Shown: positions 10,457 to 22,809 of the stretch, piece after piece | Layout of the letters: each line of letters begins with the position of its first letter | Position numbering within the stretch: position 1 is the stretch's first letter | Origin: Austropuccinia psidii | Lineage: Eukaryota > Basidiomycota > Pucciniomycetes > Pucciniales > Sphaerophragmiaceae | Length of the DNA: 64,000 nt | Assembly: GCA_023105745.1 (NCBI GenBank) | Contig: JALGQZ010000012.1 | Span: forward strand, 42,215,852-42,279,851 | Direction: 5' to 3' | Program-made: the position numbers and the translations under genes | The notes under the pieces: generated by a model | Seen by the model: only the letters and a program-made list of their open reading frames with translations | What the model was told of the DNA's origin: nothing | The model's database searches: none

Positions 10457-12260
10457 TGTGAGCCTTAGAGGTATTTTTATACACCCAAAAGACCACAAAT
10501 GATAAACTGAAATACAAATATATATAGAATAAATTTATTTATATTGTAAAAATAAAGATTGAAATATAAATACAAATTTATATTTAAAAATCAAAATTTA
10601 ATTATAATTTAAAAATAAAATTACAATAAAATTTAAGATTATGAAAATTCATTTTTACTTGTAAGAATTAAGTAAAAATGAATTTTTAAAAAAATTATGA
10701 AATTAAAATATTTTTGGTAAAAATTTATATAGAATATAGTATGACTTTTCATCTAATAAATAAACATATAAAATTTATTTCACCATTTGATTCCTTATAA
10801 AAAATTAGGTGGGGTCACCTCTGAGTGAAATTTTTGTAGCTCAACTCTAAATAAGCTTAAATTAAGTCTTCAGTATTTTCAATAAAAAATTGAAAATCCT
10901 CAAAAATTTAATTTAATTCACACCACATGTGGTGTTAACCATCAATTTTTGTGTTAAAATTGAGGTATTGTGTTTAGTTTAGAAGCTATGAGGAACTGGA
11001 GTATTTTCAATTGAAATGTCAAAATGTGCACATGTATTACATAAGTGAACTTTAATTGACATTTGAGGTATCAATTATTACAGATTTGTAGTTAAAAACT
11101 CAATTTAATTACATAGGTAAATTATAATTGTATTACATGATGAGGAATTAGAGAAAAAATAAATTGGAAAGATTAATTCTGGGGGGGAAAAGACACTCTA
11201 GCTCTAAGGGGGAGCTAGACCCCCAAAGTCCTTGCTGACAGGCATTAGATGTCAAAATCCATGCAAATGTTCATTACTTTTGGCCTGGAATTGAGTAACA
11301 TGGTCTGTGACTCAGTTGATGATGAGGTTTTGATACCAACCAGGGTAGTTTTAACTGTTGCCAAGAGGGTAAAACTACCCTTAAGATAAAACAATGTTAG
11401 TAAAAACAGTTTTAACTGGATTCTACGCCTCTTACACACATTCTGACATTTTTTGAAGGATCTAGACCAGGTATTGCTATAGTAATGGCTTATTTAAGGG
11501 TCTAAAATGGCTAAAAACATCCCTTTTTTGGTCTAAACCAGGGTTCAATGATGCCATAATTGGCTTTTCTGTTGTCAGACTGTTTTTCACGACTGAAAAG
11601 AGTAAATTTTACTTTTGGAGTCAGAAAATTTATGGCTATAAAAGAATGTCTTCTTTGCCCCACCTTTCTCTTCATGTTAGAATCTTTTCCATTTATAATT
11701 AGTTTAAACACTGTTAAACCAATCAATGAAATATTCAAAAAAAACCTTTCCATATCATTTTAAACCTTTTAACCACGTGAAAAAATCATAATAATCATTT
11801 TTTGTAACCCTTATAATCATTCTTACCCCTGAAACACCCCAGAAGTGAATTAAAGCATCTTTCATCACTGTTAACTTTGTCACTTTGTTTCCAAATTCAC
11901 TCTGATCACTTTTGGGCGTGTTTTCTCTTTAAATATCTTTTTAAGGACTTTTTTCTTTAATTAATTGCTTGCAGTTCTTTGCTCAATTAATTCCAGTTGA
12001 AATTGTTCTTGAAGAAATTTCTTTTGTAGCCTTAAATATCTCTTGTAGAGTATTTTTGGATAAATCTTTATTGTTGGTAAAACAATAAACTTTTATTATA
12101 TTATTTTTTTATACTTAAAATGTTAAAAACAATAAAATTGGTGTGTTTTTTCTTTAAAAATACTATTTCTTACTATTTTCGAACAATTTTACCTTATACA
12201 AATTTTGAGGACAGGAAAAGTACTTGATATTTTATCAAAGTTTCATATCCACACCTTACA
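10457..12260 (+). mobile_element. Solo LTR, family A, oldest copy
   Basis: The 1804-bp sequence starts tgtgagccttagaggtat and ends atccacaccttaca. It is homologous end to end to the LTRs of the complete element at 30388-40410 but carries many more substitutions. The TATA-like ggctataaaag and the 16-bp palindrome acaccacatgtggtgt are conserved. The flanks are caatt on the left and ctttc on the right, so no TSD is visible. This suggests recombination with another copy or later rearrangement. It abuts the truncated end of element G. Confidence 0.9.
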
Positions 12261-12334
12261 CTTTCCTTTTCCAATTATTCAAATTTTATTTTTGCCAATT
12301 GATTGATTATGTTGTCTTTTAGTTCTTCACTTAG

Positions 12335-13621
12335 TCAATCTTTTTCAGTATCACTAATGTACCAAGCTTCCTCCTGGAATAAATTGAAATAATCTTCTGC
12401 AATTCCTGAGGAATTTTGTTCAGGTGGCTTCAGATCCATTTTGAATTTCTTCTGTGGACTTTCTACTTTATCTTTTTTATTCATACCACTTAACTCAAGT
12501 GCTAGCCATTTCTCTGGGTCTTCTATGGCTATGTCCAAATTTCTTCTCATCTTCTTTAGTTCCTCTTTGATTTTTTCTATTGCTTCACTATCTTCTACCT
12601 CCAGTTTATTTTCTGTCTCCTTTCCTTTAGACTTCATATTAGTTACAGCAGGAATACTTTCTTTAGATGAAGATAATATGCTGGACTTTTCTTCAATCAT
12701 TATTTGATTAAAATTTTCAAATACTAAGAAGTCCACGTAGGTTTTTTTCTTCACTTTCAAAATTGAATGCAAGATTTTTACTTTGACCAATTGCCTTCAA
12801 AGAGTTATCTGTTGATTTTGAAGTTTAAGGGCTGATGCTTAATTCTGCTTTTAGGGCTATTTCCTGAGCTATAAAATTCAATTCATTTTTTGTATCAAAA
12901 ATAGCTGAGAAGGGTATTTTGTTTGGTCCAAGAAATATTGCCTTCACTCTTGTTGAAGATTGACTTTCTGTTTCCCCTGTTTCTTTTCTGTTGGATGATT
13001 CTGCTTGATGTACTGACCATTTCCAATCTCTGAAGATGCACAAAGCTCCATACCACTGGGTGGAGAAATTTTTCAACCCATGGCTTGAGGGTTACATATT
13101 GGTAAACATAATCAACGTCCATCTTGTTCTGGATAACTAAATATTTCCCCTTGCTTGTGTGAAAATTCCAATTTAACATTATTATCTGCTAAGAATGGTC
13201 TTCCAAGTATGGTGTGTACAGCTCCTTTTGCTATGAATAAATGAATTTATTTTTCTTCTCCTGTTATCATAGTAATTGGTGTAAATTCTGAGAGTCCAAC
13301 CAAAGATGTTGTATGTCTACCAATTCCTCTGAGATTCATATTGAGCTTTCTACTTGTAAGTGAGGCTTCAATTGCAATTTCCTCTGGTATTATATTAATT
13401 TCTGATCCAGTATTCACCAATGCTATTGTAGGATATTCTTCTCTTCCAATGAATACTTCCATAAATACAAGTGGGCATGCATAATGTAATCTTGAGGTAT
13501 CATAGTCCTGTAGCTTTAACAAAAGTAGTCTTTCTTGAATATTTGACGTATTGACTGATTTTATCACCTCTTTTTCCTGGGTAGTTAAATTTTGTAATTT
13601 ATCAATAAAGGTTGGTGACAT
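12335..13621 (-). pseudogene. Protease region of element G, with two protease-like motifs
   Basis: ORF 13247-13621 carries a retropepsin-like segment in which the catalytic D-T-G reads N-T-G (ALVNTGSEINIIPEEIA). It is followed by an Arg-Gly-Ile-Gly region typical of the flap side. After frameshifts, ORF 12895-13179 continues the fold. ORF 12825-13076 then holds a second similar segment (AIFDTKNELNFIAQEIAL), where the glycine of D-T-G is Lys. ORF 12335-12790 is a Lys/Glu-rich linker. Neither copy of the motif looks catalytically competent. No reverse transcriptase follows. Whether the second motif is ancestral to the family or a local duplication cannot be told here. Confidence 0.6.
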
Positions 13622-14113
13622 TGATAATATTTATTCAAGAGTAAGATTTATCTTTTGTTCAAGTATTTTTTTCATCACATGTTCAATTATTAGCTTTGCA
13701 TTATTGGCTGTATATTTTACCCTGTTCTTTAATTCCATCTTTTGTGAATCCTGTCTAAGTACCTCCTTATTCTTTTCCTTGGAAATAATTTCAATATAAT
13801 AATTATCTACTTCCTTTCCTTGTTGTGTTTTCTTGTATTCTTTTGGAATTAGAACTCTTATTTCTTCTTCTGCCTCATCTTCCTCATGGTAGGAACCTGG
13901 TATCTTCTTTTTGAAGGGTTTATGTGTTTCATTTTTATCCTCTTGCTGGGTTTGACTTTTACTTTCCTGTCTTGCAGCTCTTTGCCTTGTATGTCTAACC
14001 CCAAGAGTTATTTGAATTTTTTTCATTTTCTGGTGATATTTGAGGAGGTTTCCAGTTTCCCCATTCTTCTATTTGAGCTATAGCTGCTGCCTTCTCACCT
14101 TTGCTTTCCTCAA

Positions 14114-15819
14114 TTACTGTTGTTTCTTGCTTATTGGGGGGTGAATTTGTTTTTTCCATAATTTTCTTTTTGAAATCCTCCTGTTCTTTAGCAAACTTTT
14201 TAACCAAATCCTTTGCAGATGTGGGCCTTCTGTGGGTACTCTTTGAAAATTTGGAAAAAGATATGTTCCTCCATGATTCAAGACAATTCTTTTTTCCAAG
14301 TCTTCTGTGAGGTGATTACATCTTATTGAGGAATGTCCTTCTTCTAAGCAGTAATAACACTTCAATGGCTGTCTTGGAGCCATTTGAGGTGGAACATATG
14401 GTTGATAACCAGAAGATATGGGTGGTGAAGTATATCTTGGCCTGAATGGCTGTGAGTTTTTAATAGTTTTTTTATCTTGATTATTGCTTGGTTGAGGTTT
14501 CTTGGGAGATGCAACTACTTCAGAAAGGCGCTTGAGCTGATTAAATACTTCTTTAAGTGGTTCATTCCCATTATACTTTGATTGATGCCCTTGTGGCTGA
14601 GGATTTTGAATTTTTTGGGTAAGATCTTTCATTTGCTTTAAGACTTCTTCCCAGATTTCCTCTTCAAACCTAGCTTTCTTTTTTTGTGACTTTGTTTGTG
14701 AAAATTCCTTCTGTCAAATTAAGACTTTGGCTTCTAAATCTTGCTCAATGTATAACTTTAAGATTTCTAATCTTGGAATGATATAACCACCATCCAAAGC
14801 TTGCACCATGGCCTTATCTTTAATCATTCCTTTGCAAATAGATTCTTTAACACTTGAGGAAAGGCTAGCCAATATTTCTTGATTGTGATTAATATTTCCT
14901 TGTATATATTGATACCTCTTGAGATAATTAATAATGGATTCATATTCACCAATAAACTTTTTATATTGGGTAATATTTCTAATTCCTCCTTCTTGTTGAA
15001 TATTTGTAAATAATTGAGTAATTGAGGAAAGCTTTTATCTTTTTTTAGGTGACACTGTTCCCCATCTCCTCTTCATATCCAGTTTTAATTGCTCCCAATT
15101 TCCAGTTTCATATCCAGGCATTCCTTCAATATGGTAGCTAATTTCTTGATCTTTAGTCAAAAAGGATATCTGTCTTGCTATATCCCTTCCACTTTCTCCT
15201 TCAATTTCTGCTATATTTTCCACTCTTTTAATAAATCTTTCCACTTCCTTTCCATCAAACCATAAATTATAATCCTTTGGTCTGATCTTGACAATGGGTG
15301 TATTGTATTGTGGGATTTCTTGTTGCAATGGGCTTGAAGCCTGTGCATGAATATTAACCCGCTTTGGTAGAGTATTTGGTCTTTGTGAAGCCAATGGAGT
15401 TGATGAGGCCATAGGCCTTGAAAATGGTGATTGTGACCCTTCTTGTCTAAAGATTCTTGGCATCCTTATAGTTTCTTCTATTGGGCTGTTTTGTGTGGGA
15501 AAACCTGACTCTTCCCTTTTCCCTTCTTTTTTAAGGAGTTTAATTAATTCTTGTTGCATTTCCGACATTATTTGATGAAGTCTTTCTACATCAGAAATAT
15601 CTACTTTTCCTTGCATGGTCTCTTCATTTGTAATTTCTTCTTTGGATTCATCTGGATTGTGTGGTATCTTTGATGATGATGCTGAATCCATATTGATATA
15701 TTCTTTGTTGATTTTCTGTTTTTCACTTTTCTTCTTAATTTCAAATAGTTCCTTGAGTAATTTCTGAAAATAATCTGTAAATATCTTTTGATCTTCCTCC
15801 TTGGGTCTGGGTGTACCAA
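14114..15819 (-). pseudogene. Gag of element G, frameshifted
   Basis: Gag binds and packages the element RNA. The best piece is 15035-15691 (218 codons): a Ser/Pro/Gln-rich N-terminus, then a capsid-like region with a DYNLWFDGKEVERFIKRVE segment and a C-terminal Trp/Arg motif. Reading continues in another frame from about 15030 to 14632, with a stop near 14714. Then 14114-14632 carries a CCHC zinc knuckle, CYYCLEEGHSSIRC, that fits C-x2-C-x4-H-x4-C. A Lys/Glu-rich part follows, down to about 13640. The frame changes show it is not intact in this copy. The overlapping frames 15601-15819 and 15842-16180 belong to the leader or N-terminus. Confidence 0.75.
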
Positions 15820-16086
15820 CTGGTATACTATAATCTAAAGGTTATTCTTCTCCAGGTGGTGTTTCTCCTCTCTTTGGATAATAATATTGAAATGATTTTG
15901 TTGAAGAAATTGATGGTAATGATGATTTAGAGTTTTGTGGGTTTTCTGATTCCAGATTGACTTGATAGGCTTTTGAAAATTTTTGTTTTTGATTGATAAA
16001 GGTATTTTTATGGATTGAATTTGCATGTTTTTTTATAGTTGCTGGATTATTGATGGTTGAAGTTGTTGGCCACTGCTGGGACACCA

Positions 16087-16591
16087 GATGTGTGAACTCC
16101 TTTTGGTGTGGGATGAAATAAGGCCATACCTTGAGGGGAAAATTAATGGTAAGTCTGTTTTGAATTTCAGAATTGTCCAATACCCATGGGTGCTAAGGTG
16201 TATTAGCTGCCCCTCTAAATAATACTGAATAGTCAGCCTACAGAGAATCACAAAATAAAATAAGAACTGTGGCTTTAACAGATAGAGAAGACTTATCAGC
16301 AGTCTCTAAATCAGACCTAGCAATAACACTACAGTAATAATCTGATTTTAAACTAAAATTTCTGATAAAATTAACACTAAGATTGTTTTTTTGTTATTTT
16401 AATAAAAGTAATAATAATATATATATAATGGTTTTCTGTTATTTTAATAAAACTAATGGGAATATTTTTTTCTTTTTTTTTGGGTTTTATGATGATTATA
16501 ATGTTTTTTTTATATAAATACTAATAATAAGACTACTGGATATTCTTCTTTTGATATTTTTAATGTTGAGTTTATATCACTACTTCTTTTC
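16087..16591. other. Leader or LTR of element G, TA-rich
   Basis: On the minus strand this lies upstream of the possible primer-binding site of element G. It may therefore be the downstream end of its 5' LTR. It contains TA-rich microsatellite-like DNA (about 16380-16560). No gene is seen. Confidence 0.4.
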
Positions 16592-16790
16592 TTTTAATAA
16601 TACTAGGCCTCTGAGAAAGGCTACTGACCTTTTTCACTATGGTTATACTACTGTTTTTTAATAATACTAAGCTACTAAGCAAGGCTACTGAGCTTTTACT
16701 ACGTTAATACTACTACTCTTTAATAATAATAAGCTACTGAGCAATGCTACTGAGCTTTTACTACTAAAACACTACTACTCCTCTAGATAT
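16592..16790 (+). repeat. 64-bp minisatellite, three copies
   Basis: The unit ttttaataatactaagctac followed by a variant of tgagcaaggctactgagctttt recurs at 16592, 16656 and 16719. The spacing is about 64 bp. It lies between the leader of element G and the composite satellite that follows. Confidence 0.8.
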
Positions 16791-16991
16791 CCTGCTAGTT
16801 CAGGGATGGTGGTGAACCTGGATAGTGGGAAGTTGTTGCATGATGATGGGAAAAATGAGGGATAGAGGACCTCTATTTATAGCTTTTGGGCCTTCATAGA
16901 GCTTCTCAAAACAGGGTACTTAGAAAAAATCATAGTTGAGAGGTTTTAGCTGGTGAGACGTGTAGTTTTGGTGTAGCAACGTGTTTGCTGA
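16791..16991. other. Spacer between two tandem repeat arrays
   Basis: About 200 bp of unique-looking sequence. It includes a ctatttatagct motif (about 16872-16883) that could act as a TATA-like element on either strand. No ORF. Confidence 0.35.
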
Positions 16992-19107
16992 GAGAATTAT
17001 GCTGGTGGTAATTTTTCTTATCAAAATCATTTGATGTATTTGAGATAATTTGGCTGGTGATATTTTCTTTTTATCAGAGTCATGTGAGGTCATTGAGATA
17101 ATATGGCTGGTGATGTTTGCTTGAAGGTGGGGAAAGTATTTTTGTTTCTATTTTTTATGTATGTTATGGGAGAATTATACTTGTGGTACTTTTTCTTCTC
17201 AAAATAATTTGATGTATTTGAGATAATTTGACTGGTGAGATCTTCTTTTTGCCAAGAAAGTCGAGAAAATACAGCTCCTGACAATTGAACTTTCTTCTAG
17301 TCATATGATATATATGAGAAAATTATTGTGGTCTTTCTGTTTCTATTAAAATCATGTGATGTATTTGAGATAATCTGGCTGGTGAGATTTTCTTTTTTCC
17401 AAGAAAGTGGAGAAAATACAACTCCTGACCATTGAGCTTTCAGCTAGTTATATGAAGTATATGAGAAAGTTATGCTGGTGTTTATGTTTCTTATCAAATT
17501 GATATGATTTCTTTGAGATAATTTGGCTGGTGAGATTTTCTTTTTGCCAGAGTCATTTGAGGTCATTGAGATAATATGGCTGGTGGTATTTGCTTGAAGG
17601 TGGGGAAAGTATTTTTGTTGCTATTTTTTATGTATGTTATGAGAGAATTATGCTTGTGGTGCTTTTTCTTATCAAAATCATGTGATTTATTTGAGATAAT
17701 TTGGCTGGTGAGATCTTCTTTTTGCCAAGAAAGTGGATAAAATACAGCTCCTGACATTTGAAATTTCTTCTAGTCATATGATATATATGAGAAAATTCTG
17801 CGGGTGTTTCTGTTTTTATGAAAATCATGTGATGTATCTGAGATAATTTGTCTGGTGAGTTTTTTGTTTTGCCAGAGTCATGTGAGGTCATTGAAATAAT
17901 ATTGCTGGTGATGTTTTCTTGAAGGTGGGGAAAGTATTTTTGTTTCTATTTTTTATGTATGTTATGAGAGAATTATACTGGTGGTACTTTTTCTTATCAA
18001 AATAATGTGATGTGTTTGACATAATTTGGCTGGTAAGATCTTCTTTTTGCCAGGAAATTGGAGAAAATACAGCTCCTGACAATTGAACTTTCTTCTAGTC
18101 ATATGATATATATGAGAAAATTATTCTGGTCTTTCTGTTTCTATAAAAATGATGTGATGTATTTGTGATAATTTTGCTGGTAAGATTTTCTTTTTTCCAA
18201 GAAAGTGGAGAAAATACAGCTCCTGACCATTGAAATTTCTTCTAGCTATATGATATATATCAGAAAGTTATGCTGGTGTTTATGTTTCTTATCAAATTGA
18301 TGTGATGTCTTTGAGATAATTTGGCTGGTGAGATTTTCTTTTTTCCAGAGTCATGTGAGGCCATTGAGATAATATGGCTGGTGAGGTTTTCTTGAAGGTG
18401 GGAAAAGTATTTTTGTTTTTATTTTTTATGAATGTTATGAGAGAATTATGCTTGGGTGCTTTTTCCTATCAAAATCATGTGATGTATTTGAGATAATTTG
18501 GCTGGTGAGATTTTCTTTTTGCCAAGAAAGTGGAGAAAATACAGCTCCTTAAAATTGAAATTTCTTCTAGTCATATGATATATATGAGAAAATTCTGCTT
18601 GTGTTTCTGTTTTTATGAAAATCATGTGATGTATTTGAGATAGTTTGGCTTGTGAGATTTTCTTTTTGCCAGAGTCATGTGAGGTCATTGAGATAATATG
18701 GCTGGTGATGTTTTCTTGAAGGTGGGAAAAGTATTTTTGTTTCTATTTTTTATGTATGTTATGAGAGAATTATGCTTGTGGTGCTTTTTCATATCAAAAT
18801 CATGTAATGTATTTGAGATAATTTGGCTGGTGAGATTTTCTTTTTGCCAAGAAAGTGGAGAAAATACAGCTCCTTAAAATTGAAATTTCTTCTAGTCATA
18901 TGATATATATTAGAAAATTCTGCTTGTGTTTCTGTTTTTATGAAAATCATGTGATGTATTTGAGATAATTTGGCTTGTGAGATTTTCTTTTTGCCAGAGT
19001 CATGTGAGGTCATTGAGATAATATTGCTGGTGATGTTTTCTTGAAGGTGGGGAAAGTATTTTTGTTTTTATTTTTTGAGTATGTTCTGAGAGAATTATGC
19101 TGGTGGT
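16992..19107 (+). repeat. Composite tandem satellite with two unit lengths
   Basis: The landmark catgtgaggtcattgagata occurs at about 17081, 17554, 17879, 18352, 18675 and 19001. The spacing is 473, 325, 473, 323 and 326 bp. The short unit of about 324 bp contains two related submodules, each with gagataatttggctggtgag. The long unit has one extra submodule of about 149 bp, marked by gttatgctggtgtttatgtt. Minus-strand ORFs at 17090-17284, 17563-17757 and 17888-18082 are repeats of one 64-codon frame, and 18446-18688 and 18789-19013 are two copies of another. I do not call them genes. Confidence 0.9.
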
Positions 19108-19550
19108 TTGAATTTAGTATTGTATCATTTCATATGGAGATTTCATCATTTCTATCAGGTTTGATGTGTGTCATTATTACTAAGAAAGCATTTGTTCATG
19201 GAAAATATATCGTAATTTTATCCATAGCCTTGAGGTATTTCTTCTTTCAATTGAATCAAGATGGGGGAAATACAGCTCTTATGCTGTGGTGTGCCTTCAT
19301 ATACCTTTATTTAGATTAACTCCTTTTAATTGCATAATTTGTTATTGATGATCCAACAAGGTGGATAAATGCTGTGATACTATACTGTTTTGATAAGATC
19401 TTGAGGCTGTGTATTGTATATTTCTGTTTAAAATCTGTAGTTGTAATGTGTCAATATGTTTTGCATAATTTGTTTTATTATTATTTTTTTCTTTTGTTTT
19501 ATTGGTAAGTTTGAAACTGGTACTAATAGTATGGAATACCCCAGCAGGCA
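19108..19550. other. Unassigned sequence after the satellite
   Basis: ORFs at 19041-19319 (plus) and 19342-19551 (minus) show no motif. The sequence ...taccccagca at 19548 could mark an LTR boundary, since it reads tgctggggta on the minus strand. If so, a 3.46-kb 5' LTR of element G would run from 19548 to 16089 and contain both arrays. No second LTR copy is present to test this. Confidence 0.3.
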
Positions 19551-19899
19551 TGCAGAAGCCAATTCAAGTATGAGAGTAGGCATGGTAAAGGGGTGAGATG
19601 ACCAGGAAGTGGGGCAGAAGTCTTCTCATGCACAAATATGAGCATGCCAAACTGCTGGGTAGCACCATGAGGTGTAATTACCTAAACATTGCGAATAGTG
19701 TTGAAATGGGTTTGGGCATTGAGTGACATTCTCATGTGACACATGTGATGATTGACGTTGTCTTAACGCAGACATGACGTGACCCACTAAATCCAGTGAC
19801 TATAAAGAGACACTAACATGACTGAAGCAAGATTTTATACTGACCGCAGTGCAATGTGAAGTCAATTGCCAACAATTGATGTGAGGATTGCCCTGGTGA
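19551..19899 (-). repeat. Dispersed repeat block with TATA-like motif, copy 2
   Basis: This is homologous to 6776-7068 over its whole length. It carries an extra segment around 19720-19790 that includes acattctcatgtgacacatg. The minus strand again carries the agtataaaat motif at about 19832-19841. No cysteine-motif ORF follows in this copy. Confidence 0.65.
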
Positions 19900-20142
19900 G
19901 TGTCTTTCCATTCACCACTGTATCCAAGGTGTCCTCCTCCAGGTCATCTGGTTCTGGACAAGCCTTCTCTGTCATCTGGTTGGTTTTGTTGGAAGCCAAG
20001 GTTTCTGAGGTGTACAGGTGACATATCATTGTTTTCAAGCAGTCAAAAACTTTATTTTCTTAGGTTATTTACCTTTGACTGTGCCTTGTACAAATTTGTT
20101 GTCTTCTGATTTTTGCAATTTACCTTTAGAGGTTACAACTGG
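19900..20142 (-). other. Unassigned flank of solo LTR A
   Basis: Plus-strand ORFs 19900-20109 and 20018-20209 look accidental. The minus strand has a short Lys-rich open stretch ending at the LTR insertion site. The 5 bp before the LTR, actgg at 20138-20142, are the left TSD. Confidence 0.35.
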
Positions 20143-21976
20143 TGTGAGCCTTAGAGGTAATTTCATATACCCAAAAGACCACAAATACAAAAATAACATA
20201 TTAATATAAATAAAATAAATTTATTTATATTATTAAGATAAAAATCAAAATATAAATATAAAATTATATTAAAAATAAAAAATTAATTACAATTTAAAAA
20301 TAAAAATACATTAAATTTTGTAAGTATAAAATTACATTTATACTTGAAAAAATTAAGTAAAAATGAAATTTTAACAAAATTGTGAAAAAATAAATAAATT
20401 TGGAAAAAAGTTAAATAAAAATTATTATAACTTTTTATCCAATAAATAAACATATAAAAATTATTTCACCATTGGATTCCTCATAAAAAATCAGGTGGGG
20501 TCACCTCTGAGTGAAATTTTTGTAACTCAACTCTAAATAAGCTTAAATTAAGTTTTTAGTATTTTCAATACAAAAGTTGAAAATCCTCAAAACCTTAATT
20601 TAATTCACACCACATGTGGTGTTAACCATCAATTTTTGTGTTAAAATTGAGGTGTTGTGTTTAGTTTAGAAGTTATGAGGAATTAAAGTATTTTCAATTG
20701 AATTCAATTGAAATGTCAAAATGTGCGCGTGTATTACATAAGTGAACTTTGATTTACATATGAGGTGTCAATTATTACTGTATTGTACTGTACAATTGAA
20801 TTGAATTACATATGTAAATTATAAGTATAATACATGATGAGGAATTAAAGGAAAAATAAATTGGAAAGATTAAATTTGGGGGGGAAAAGGAACTCCAGCT
20901 CTAAGGGGGAGCTAGACCCCCAAAATCCTTGCTGACAGGCGTGGGATGTCAAAATTCACGCAAAAGTTCATCACTTTTGGCCTGGAATTGAGTTACAGGG
21001 TCTGTGGACTCAATTGATGATGAGGTTTTGATACCAACTGGGGTAGTTTTAGCTGTTGCCAAGAAGGTAAAACTACCCTTAAGATAAAACAATCATAATA
21101 AAAACAGTTTTAACTGGTTTCTACGCCTCTGACACACATTCTGACGTGTTTTGAAGGCTCTAGGCCTGGTATTGCTATAGTAATGGCTGATTTAAGGGTC
21201 TAAAATGGCTAAAAATGGCTAAAAATGGCTTAAACCAGCCCTTTTTGGTCTAAACCAGGGTTCAATGATGCCATAATTGGCTTTTCTGTTGTCAGACTGT
21301 TTTTCACGACTGACAAGAGTAAATTTTACTTTTGGAGTAAGAGAATTGATGGCTATAAAAGAATGTCTTCTTTGCCCCACTTTTCTCTTCATGTTAGAAT
21401 CTTTTTCCTTTTATTAATTAGTTTAAAACTGTTAAACCAATCAATAAAAGATTCCAACCACCCTTTTTAAATCATTTTGAACCTTTTAACCACGTGAAAA
21501 AATCATTATAATCATTGTTTGTAACTCTTATAATCATTTTTACCCCTGAACCACCCCATAAGTGAATTAAAGCATCTTTCATCACTGTTAACTTTGTCAC
21601 TTTGTTTCCAAATTCACTCTGGTCACTTTTGGGCGTGTTTTCTCTTTAATATTCTTTTTAAAGACTTTGTTCTTTAATTAATTGCTTGCAGTTCTTTGCT
21701 CAATTAATTCCAATTGAAATTGCTCTTGAAGAAATTTCTTTTGTAGCCTTAAAATATCTCTTGTAGAGTATTTTTTGGATAAATCTTTATTGTTGGTAAA
21801 ACAATAAATTTTTACATTATTGTTTTATACTAATAAAGTTATAAACAATAAAATTGGCGTGTTTTCTCTTAAAAATAATATTTCATACTATTTTTAACTG
21901 AATTTTACCTTATACAAATTTTGAGGACAGGAAAAGTACTTGATTTTTAATCAAAGTTTCATATCCACACCTTACA
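20143..21976 (+). mobile_element. Solo LTR, family A, with perfect TSD
   Basis: The 1834-bp LTR runs from tgtgagccttagagg to cacaccttaca and is flanked by the direct repeat actgg at 20138-20142 and 21977-21981. A single LTR with an intact TSD is the expected product of recombination between the two LTRs of an element. It is nearly identical to the LTRs of the complete copy but has about 33 bp more in an AT-rich part of the left end (around 20235-20275). TATA-like tataaaa is at 21354-21360. It is inserted next to the leader of element E. Confidence 0.97.
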
Positions 21977-22809
21977 ACTGGGTTAATTATGGTAATCTTC
22001 CTTGTACAAGTGGTTAAGGTTGGTTTACCTTGTATGGAAGCAGAGTTTTGTGATTTTCTATTCCTCATGTGGCAATAGGTGTGCAATTTTTTGCTGTAAT
22101 GAAGCCTTCACTATGTCCTTTCCTTTGCCCTTGCTGCCCTCTGTTTCTGAGGGTGTCACTCGTGGGTTGGCCTGTGACTGGGTTTCTAGTGGGATCTAGT
22201 TTTCTTCCACTGAGATAAAACAGGAAAAGAGGGCTTAATGTCAGTTAAGACTTCTTGAAATTCTGTTTGCATGTCTAAGGATGGCCTCTGGGCTTGTATG
22301 TTACTACAATATGCCCTTGTATAATGACAGTGTAATTGAATTAAAAATTTCACGTCATAAATACAGCTTACAGATATCTGGTAAACTGTTTGTATGCCAG
22401 TATCTCACAGATTAACTTGTAATTAGCAAGTATAATCTGATACTGAGTGGTATGTAAGAGGGTAATTGAATTAACATTACACCCAACCACACCTCAATTG
22501 TTGGTTTTACAGTAAGAGTTGTCCTTATTGAATTAAAAAAGGGACTGTATTAATGGCTTAAAGTGTTTTTTTATGCAAAACACACCAAAAATAAAGGTCT
22601 TGTGGTGAGTAAATTATAATCAACCATGCAACAACAGGATTTAAAAAAGATAAAAATTAGTGGTATATAACATATACCACTTAAATATGCAAAGTTTATG
22701 TGTTTTATATATTTATAAAAAAGAATTATGCCTAAAAAGATAAAACAAGTCTGTCAAGATAGAGAAAATAAGAGAAAATACTTACTTGTAAGGTCCAAAA
22801 AGTCAAAAA
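21977..22809 (-). other. Leader region of element E
   Basis: On the minus strand this follows the primer-binding site of LTR E, so it should be the untranslated leader or start of gag of that element. It is AT-rich, and no conserved gag segment can be read. The plus ORF 22002-22199 is short and without motif. The body of E is interrupted by the solo LTR A at 21976 and not recognisable beyond it. Confidence 0.4.

Larger units (their letters stand above)
12261..16086 (-). mobile_element. Truncated LTR retrotransposon G (gag to protease only)
   Basis: The minus-strand coding pieces run in the order gag, zinc knuckle, protease. No reverse transcriptase, RNase H or integrase follows before the LTR of family A at 12260. 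At the 5' side a primer-binding-site-like tggtgtcccagc starts at 16086 on the minus strand, just after a possible LTR end (...gttcacaca, 16089). It differs from the tgggggc site used by families A, D and E, so this is a separate lineage. The element is either cut by the family-A LTR or is a non-autonomous form. Readable minus-strand codons continue past the stop at 12335 almost to 12261, which favours truncation. Confidence 0.7.

Noticed and set aside
17090..19013. Repeated 64- to 84-codon minus-strand ORFs in the satellite
   Set aside because: They are periodic because the DNA repeats. No start context, and they break at different points in each unit.
16592..19107. CRISPR-like array
   Set aside because: Units are contiguous and hundreds of bases long, with no short identical repeats separated by unique spacers. 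The organism is eukaryotic.
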